From Lotus japonicus (taxonomy: Eukaryota > Streptophyta > Magnoliopsida > Fabales > Fabaceae), in contig NC_080043.1 of the NCBI RefSeq assembly GCF_012489685.1, forward strand, positions 47,569,127 through 47,633,126: 64,000 bases of DNA, read 5' to 3'. The notes beneath the pieces were generated by a model, which was not told the DNA's origin, searched no databases, and saw only the letters and a list, made by a program, of their open reading frames with translations. A program made the position numbers and the translations under genes. Shown in pieces: positions 58,095-64,000 of this stretch (within the stretch, counting starts at the first letter, position 1; every line of letters starts with the position of its first letter).

Positions 58095-58660
58095 GGTGAT
58101 GATTGAAAGTCACCGAGTACTCTAGTACTCTTGTTATTCGAGTTGTGTTGTATTGACCGACACTAACTCTCGGGTTTTGTTGTTCGAGTTGTGTTGTATT
58201 GACCGACACTAACTCTGGGTTTTGGGTGTTGGAGTTGTGTTGTATTGACCGACACTAACTCCGAGTCGTGTTGTATTGACCGACACTGACTCTGGCTTTG
58301 ATTTTGGGTTTTGTTATTGGAGTTGTGTTGTATTGACCGACACTAAACTCCGAGTTGTGTTGTATTGACCGACACTAACTCTTGGGTTTTTGATATTGGG
58401 TTTTGGGCTAAACACTTATGTGGTGAGGACGATTCGATGTTTGGCTAACCATATTGCATCAATCGGGTGAATAACGGGAATGGTTCACCTGTGCATCTCA
58501 TGGTGAATAACGGGAATGGTTCACCAATGCATTAATGATGAATAACGGGAATGGTTCATCATACGGTGAATAACGGGAATGGTTCACCAAGGATAAATAA
58601 CGGGAATGGTTCATCCATAGTGAAGAACGGGAATGCTTCACTTGTGGCGAACGGGAACGC
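58095..58660. repeat. Two minisatellites in the LTR
   Basis: The motif gttgtattgaccgacactaa recurs about six times at 58140-58390, and gaataacgggaatggttca about five times at 58465-58620. These are the same families as at 14270-14855 but with changed copy number. Confidence 0.9.
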
Positions 58661-59536
58661 GTCACAATCCGGATCATATTGATTGCATTTCACGCATACA
58701 TTCATTCTGACTGGAATTGTGTGCTGTTTGATTTATTGAAGCATTGTTAGAGCCAATAACATGCTAGGATTATTAATATATATATAATGACATATATATA
58801 TATCCCCTTATCACATGTTGGTTGTATATCTACTTTATTCCGTGAGTTGACCCTAGCGCCTTGGCTTTGGTTTCATGTTTGTGTTTGGGCGGTCGGCCTG
58901 CTGCCAGATGTCGACGGTGGATTGGGTTTCGATGGTCTCTCCCTTAGGGGGGGGATCAGGTTTGAGTTGGAGGACCGGACTGACGAGCGTGGACATCTGA
59001 CGAAAGGAGTTCTACGACGCATGGAGCTGAGCTTCAACTTGCCAACTTCAGTTTGCTGTGGACTTGGTACTGGGAGGGTAGGTTTAGGCAGGCTTCATGT
59101 TTTGTGTAGAGCTCTGATTCGTTTTGCTTTTGGGACATGGTAGGTTCCCGACGCATGACTTTTTGTGTGGTTCTCTTACTGAGGGATCACAGTGAGTCAG
59201 TCAGACCATAGGGGTCTTTGCTTAGGCCATTTTGAGGCCGACTTTCTACTAGTGGATTGTAATTACAACTTTCTCACTCAAACTTCTGGGTCTGTATATA
59301 TTTGCCTACGGGCACACTACTTTGGAGTCACTGCGAGTGCGCGTGACATGGGAGTGCAGCTGAGGCTGTACATGTGTATATATTTTTACATCGGTTAGCT
59401 TAGTTGTTGGGTTGTGTTTTTATTTCCTATTGCTTTTATTTGAAAGGAATCAAAGGAAAAAAAAAATTACCTGTTTTCGGCGTGAAGTTTATTTTTTGTT
59501 ACTAAAGTGACACCCGGAAATCGGGGTGTTAAATTG

Positions 59537-59548
59537 TGGTATCAGAGC
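59537..59548 (+). other. Primer-binding site (initiator-Met tRNA type)
   Basis: TGGTATCAGAGC, four bases after the LTR end. Confidence 0.92.
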
Positions 59549-59742
59549 TTAGTCGAGTCTTTTGGGAGTCTTTGGGGAATAGGTCTTCTGTGCTAGGTTG
59601 TGTGACTCTGCAAAGAGTGAAAATTGATTGTCTGCAGAGCGATTTTCGCTCTAATTGTTTGCGTTACTACTTAACCATATTGAATGGTTTGTCTGGTGCT
59701 ACCTTATGGTTAGTACTAATTGGACGTTTGATGAGACAGAGG

Positions 59743-60588
59743 ATGGTGGACCTTAACCGGATGGCGGAGGCAATAGCTACACTGATCGAGGCAATGATGA
59801 ACCAGGCTGCGGAAGACGCTTACATGCGCGCTGAAGAGGCTGCACGTGAGCATCACCAACGACTGATGGCGACAGCGATGTATCAACAAAGAGGAATGAA
59901 CCGAACTGGAGCTGGGGGACCAATGAGGTCAGGTTCCCAAGGCTACAACAGAAGGGAGAACTACCATCAGTGGGGACCGTATCAGCGTCCCGAGGGAAGA
60001 GATCGTATCTCAAGAGCGTACGAACCAACGACTGTTGATACTGGAGGGAAGCCAGTTGGTGACAAAGGTGTGACATGTTTTCGTTGCGGAAAGTTTGGAC
60101 ATTTTGCTAACAAGTGCTCAGTGATTGGACGAAGATGCTTCAAGTGTAACCGAGAGGGGCATCTAGCTGTGAACTGCAAGACACTCCAGGGGGAAACGTC
60201 TGAAAGTAAGATGAAAGGGAATGATGCTACCGGAGGGATAGGAAACAAGATTTCGGGAAAAACAGTGACGTGTTACAGGTGCAAGAAAGTGGGGGACTAC
60301 AGTAACAAGTGTCCAGACGGGGGATCTCTATGCTTCAACTGTGATGAAAGCGGGCACTATGCCAGTAGGTGCAAGATCAAGGGAAGTCTATGCTTCAATT
60401 GCAACCAACCGGGACATTTCTTCATAGATTGCAAGGCACCCAAGGGCGAATCGTCAGGGAATGCTGGGAAAGGAAAACAACTTGCTGCAGAGGAAGAGGT
60501 TCACACCAAGGAGGGTGCAAGAGCTGAGGAGTTGAACGAGGAAGAACGTGGGGACGACGGTAACATTTTAACTGTTTTCTTATTCTAG
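59743..60588 (+). pseudogene. Gag with five zinc knuckles and no capsid region
   Basis: The start MVDLNRMAEAIATLIEAMMN at 59743 corresponds to MVNTNQLAAMMATMAQ of the other element's gag. After about 45 residues it passes straight to RGMNRTGAGGPMRSGSQ, so the capsid-type part is deleted in frame. Five knuckle motifs follow: CFRCGKFGHFANKC, CFKCNREGHLAVNC, CYRCKKVGDYSNKC (His replaced by Asp), CFNCDESGHYASRC and CFNCNQPGHFFIDC. The frame itself is open for about 280 residues. Without capsid it cannot form particles, but it could still be a nucleic-acid-binding protein. Confidence 0.85.
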
Positions 60589-60825
60589 AATAACTTACTC
60601 CTTTATCTTCGAAACGAGTGCGACGCACCTAACTTGTATTTACTACTTGGACTATGATCTTATGATTATTATCCCTAGTAGGACCCTATTCGAAGTTGCT
60701 CGTGATTTAACTATAGAGGTTACACGGGGTCTAGGATAGCACGCTGAGCTAGGGAGTTTTTTACCGACGCGTTGATAAGGAAGCTAGGATCTCAGGGAAA
60801 TTCCTTATGGGTACGATACGTAGGA

Positions 60826-61240
60826 ATTTAGGGCATTTAGTTTTGAAGCGGAATCGTTGGAGGATCTTTCGGCAAAAGGATTCATTCGACCAAGTGTTTC
60901 ACCATGGGGAGCGCCAGTGCTTTTAGTCAAGAAGAAAGACGGGAAGTCGAAATTATGTGTGGATTATCGACAACTGAACAAGGCGACGATCAAGAACAGA
61001 TACCCGTTGCCGAGGATAGATGATTTGATGGATCAATTACGAGGGGCTGCCGTATTTTCCAAGATAGACTTGAAGTCAGGCTATCATTAGATCAGGCTGA
61101 AGACTGAGGATATACCGAAGACTGCTTTCAGAAACACGTTAAGGGCACTATGAGTACCTAGTGATGCCGTTTGAAGTGACGAATGTACCTGTTGTTTTCA
61201 TGGATTACATGAACCGCATCTTTCATGAGTTCTTAGATCG
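60826..61240 (+). pseudogene. Reverse-transcriptase fragment (gypsy pol)
   Basis: Encodes [40 protein letters not shown], then [13 protein letters not shown] and [10 protein letters not shown] stop follows at about 61088, a frameshift, then a piece of the next RT block near 61160-61230. It ends before the Y-x-D-D catalytic motif. Protease and the start of pol are missing between gag and this piece. Confidence 0.88.
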
Positions 61241-61289
61241 GCTTGAAACATTAGCAAACACCATCCATTGCATGATCCAGCAAGGCATC

Positions 61290-62200
61290 ACTCTAGGGGC
61301 TTGAAGATGAAGATAACCCTATCGCATTTCGCTGCACGGGTTTTCTCTCCCTTGCACGATCCAGCCCCACCCACTAGAGGAAATATTGTCAAAGCAACCG
61401 ACAAAAAATGCTCCACCGATCTTGAGCCTGTCCAGCAGATTGATAGCTGATGCAGCATGATCCTGAGACATGTACCACACAAAGCCAATGTTAGAATTAT
61501 AAGTTATATCCACACACCACAAAACCTTAAGCCACTCAAGGCAATAGGTGTGTGTGCCCTTTAACATATATACTATTGTACATTTTCTAATCCACACAAT
61601 GTGGGGCTTCTTTGAGTCACCACTTTTTATGCACAAATACTCCCCCTTTCTTTTCTTCTTTGTTGGGCTTGTACTCATGGGAATGTTGACAAGTGTTAGA
61701 ATTTTACTCTTGAGTCTTAAAAGACCTATATAACTATCTCTTTGCAACATTTGCTAATTTTTTTTTTTCCTTTTTTCTGTTTTTTATTTTTTGTGAATCA
61801 TGAGCCATTAGGAAAGCACTGTAATACCATGTTAGAATTATAAATTTCATCCAAACACCACAAAACCTTAAGCCACTTAAAGCATTGAGTATGCTATCCC
61901 TTTACCATATATAATATATTAATATTGTAAACTTGCAAATCTACACAATGTGGGACTTCTTCGAGTCACTACTTGTTATTCTCTAAGCCAAAGCGGAATT
62001 TTATCCCCAGCTTTCTTTGGCGTTGAATGAAAATGTTCAACAGTTTCCCACTTTAGGAAAAAATGTCCCTTATCTGATGATAACCCACCGACTCCGCAAT
62101 ACTATCAACAAACAGGGTGGTGAAATTTCGAGAAGTAATCCTCCCCCACAAGCCATCCCATTTACCGCCACCTGCCTATGAGCCACGACTACAACCAATC
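61290..62200 (-). pseudogene. RRM-domain coding relic, split by a TRIM
   Basis: On the minus strand, 62200-61985 encodes TTLFVDSIAESVGYHQIRDI (RNP2-like) and FIQRQRKLGIKFRFG (start of RNP1). 61488-61290 continues with VWYMSQDHAASAINLLDRLK and IGGAFFVGCF. Removing the TRIM restores frame continuity across RNP1. At least one stop (in the helix after RNP2) shows decay. RRM proteins bind RNA; the gene of origin is unknown. Confidence 0.7.
61489..61984 (-). mobile_element. Second TRIM-like element
   Basis: Two direct repeats start tgttagaattataa at 61489 and 61830 and share ccacaaaaccttaagccact and cacaatgtggg. The minus strand next to the second repeat reads TGGTATTACAGTGC, a decayed Met-tRNA priming site. 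The flanks aagccaa at 61482-61488 and 61985-61991 fit a duplication within the RRM-coding sequence. Confidence 0.75.
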
Positions 62201-62249
62201 ACAATCATCTCGTTGGCTGTAAGGGAGATAGAAACCCTAACGGGACTCA

Positions 62250-63158
62250 TTTCAAAAGTTGTGATATGTTCACATAAGATATCTTAATATATATTAACTT
62301 TGAAATATCTTATTAATAAAGAGTATTTCATATTGTACATCTGAAAATTATTTTTTAAATTTTACAGTCGTAAAATATACTTAAATAAAAATATTAGATA
62401 CGTATTTAATCACAAACTTACATTTACATTTCTAGAATTTCGAGTTTCAGAAATAAAATGAAATATATAATGATAGTAGTTACATAAATATCAAAAGCAA
62501 AACAAGAAGAAATAGAAAGAAAAAAAAAACAAAAACAAAAACAAAAACAAAAAACCTACAGGGAAATAAACCCACGAAAGCACCCACCCCACCCATTATT
62601 ATATATTTCGTAATTCTAAAACTTAAAAACCTAGCCCATAACTCTGTGCGAGACACATCTCTCCATTTCCCTTTCTCGTTTTCCTCACTAAGTCTTTGTG
62701 ACTTACCCCATTCCTTATTTTTCATCCACAGATTCTCAGACAAATGATTGGAAGGTTGTTTCAGAGTCAGATCATTCAGCTTGTTTCATTGTAAGCCTCC
62801 TTTGGCAGGCTGTCATATTGGTGTCTTTCGTTTAATTATGGTTATCTGCGGCTATAGGGAGTCCTAGGTTATTATGACTTGTCATTTCATAAATTTATTG
62901 TTAAAGTTGCAGTTGAGTGCTAAAGTTGAAAATTTCCTTTTAATGGAAGTACGGAATTAGAGATCAATATTTGACAAGTTTTATCATTTGAGATGTTGGT
63001 AATACATATGAGGTCTTGTCGATTTATTTGTATAACATATAGAGAACATATGTAATTTCAGAGAATAGTTTGGAAAAATGTTTTTGTGAGAAATAGGCTT
63101 GTCAGACTAGGGTGTTAGTCTGTGCGCCGATTATGACTTAGAATTATAGGTCGTGACA
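62250..63158 (+). repeat. Probable 5' LTR of another gypsy element
   Basis: Sequence ending ggtcgtgaca just before a priming site is presumably the LTR. Its left end is not resolved. A possible transcribed leader with an A-rich tract at 62520-62555 lies within. Confidence 0.4.
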
Positions 63159-63162
63159 AAGT

Positions 63163-63175
63163 TGGTATCAGAGCC
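63163..63175 (+). other. Primer-binding site of the right-edge gypsy element
   Basis: TGGTATCAGAGCC, initiator-Met tRNA type, after the LTR end ggtcgtgaca. Confidence 0.8.
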
Positions 63176-63639
63176 AGGTTGTAGGTCCTATCAGCTACAG
63201 ACATGAGGTAGGGATAGAATCTTTCTAGTAAATTGTGAACCGCGACACAACTTACTTCAAAGATACTATTAGCACCTCATGAGTGTTCTAAAGTTGTTTC
63301 TAAAGTGTGATTTGAGATCATTCCTCATTCACTAGAATCTGAGTCATGTCTTAATTCAATGAATATTCTTTATTCAGTGAAGATGCCACTTATATTAGGA
63401 TTTTCATTAGAAGATGAGTTAGCTTACTAGGATCCTCTTTAAGGCGGTCGTGGTCGGCGTTGTAGTGTAGGTCAAGGGCTTTTGTCGATAGGCTCTGATT
63501 GTTCGCTGATGTAGCCAATATAAGGTGTTTATTTTGAGGTAATGAAATTCAAGGATGATAGAGCTTACAATTTGTATAGAGGAACTATAACATGATTTAC
63601 GATAACACATTGGGGTGGTTGTTGGGTAGCAACAAGGGA

Positions 63640-63900
63640 ATCTACATAAGAAAATTTATGAGCGTTAGCTAGAGGTTAGATAGAAGGGAGCAACAAGTAG
63701 TTACTACTAGAGATACTGAGGTCACATTAACTGGTTACTTGACGCTTAATTGTCCTACTTTTGGTACTAGTGGAAGTGAGACTCCACATAGGGTTATTGA
63801 TGCTTTGAGGGTCTATAGAGAGCACTTGGATGCTCACACATGCAATAGAGTTAACATCATTCTTGCTAAAGTTTGTAGAATATGATTTTTTTGATGACCT
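63640..63900 (+). pseudogene. Degenerate gypsy gag start
   Basis: In one frame it reads RDTEVTLTGYLTLNCPTFGT, then HRVIDALRVYREHLD, resembling the gag pattern in which a P-P-x-F-x-G motif is followed by a helix with E-x-x-R-x-x. Stops follow near 63880. It runs toward the window end, where the sequence becomes A-rich. Confidence 0.5.
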
Positions 63901-64000
63901 TGTGCGTACGAGAGCGGTGATATCACCTTTTATAGCATGAGATGAATTTTCAAAAAAAAAAAGAGGATAGTAATAATATAATTTCATGAATCATTTCCCT

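Larger units (their letters stand above)
55994..59533 (+). repeat. 5' LTR of the gypsy element
   Basis: It carries a likely promoter (ctataaatag at 56684-56693) and two minisatellites matching those at 14270-14855. Bases 57569-59533 match 13684-15792. Confidence 0.9.
55994..61245 (+). mobile_element. Degenerate Ty3/gypsy element: 5' LTR, priming site, truncated gag and RT
   Basis: The 3540-bp LTR (55994-59533) begins TGTAAGACCTGGATTTACAG and ends ggggtgttaaa, where relatives end ttaca. It is followed by TGGTATCAGAGC, a gag frame and part of a reverse transcriptase. Protease, the rest of pol and a 3' LTR are missing; the right border is lost near 61245-61290. Same superfamily as the other long LTRs in the window. 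Confidence 0.88.

Noticed and set aside
59537..59548. tRNA-like sequence TGGTATCAGAGC (also near 31037 and 63163)
   Set aside because: Only the 12-13 bases complementary to the 3' end of a tRNA; these are retroelement priming sites, not tRNA genes.

Overview
This is nuclear DNA from a flowering plant, probably a papilionoid legume. The evidence is spliced plant genes with GT-AG introns (an isoprenylated heavy-metal-associated protein and the ureide-pathway enzyme TTL/allantoin synthase), Ty3/gypsy LTR elements with long (3.5-4 kb) LTRs, TRIM elements, Au-type SINEs, and hAT and Mutator relics. The legume assignment is inference from the style of the repeats; no gene is diagnostic. Most of the window is transposon nested in transposon, and several borders can be fixed from exact target-site duplications (TSDs).

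Layout. 1-7038: a plus-strand gypsy LTR cut by the window edge, with a related solo LTR inserted in it in the opposite orientation (3236-6924, TSD GTCTT). 7569-37755: a region bounded by a 40-bp inverted match, which I interpret as one large Mutator-like element (MULE). It holds three B3-domain genes, a viroplasmin-domain gene, an Ulp1-protease-like gene and, convergent with the last, a FAR1/MULE transposase pseudogene ending in a zinc knuckle. Two later insertions interrupt it: a solo LTR (11039-15792, TSD GGATA) and a 10.4-kb LTR element lacking pol (24644-35021, TSD GCCTC) that landed inside the transposase gene. Without them the element is about 15.0 kb. 37967-39818: a small non-autonomous LTR element.

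40683-45174 (minus): a heavy-metal-associated isoprenylated plant protein, four exons, two HMA domains and a C-terminal CaaX box. 46159-46739: a TRIM element (TSD TTTCT). 48052-54388 (minus): a five-exon TTL gene, with OHCU decarboxylase then HIU hydrolase. Its introns hold two Au SINEs in opposite orientations, a LINE scrap, a probable copia LTR and an hAT transposase relic. 55994-61245: a gypsy element with 5' LTR, primer-binding site, a gag lacking its capsid region but with five zinc knuckles, and a broken reverse-transcriptase piece. An RRM-coding relic split by a second TRIM follows, then the start of another gypsy element running off the right edge.

Only the HIPP and TTL genes look like ordinary host genes in full. 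The B3 and viroplasmin reading frames are open and could be functional, but their setting suggests they travel with, or are relics of, a transposon. The most interesting unit is the possible MULE carrying transposase, an Ulp1-like protease and several B3 proteins, one of which begins with a SUMO-interacting-type motif.
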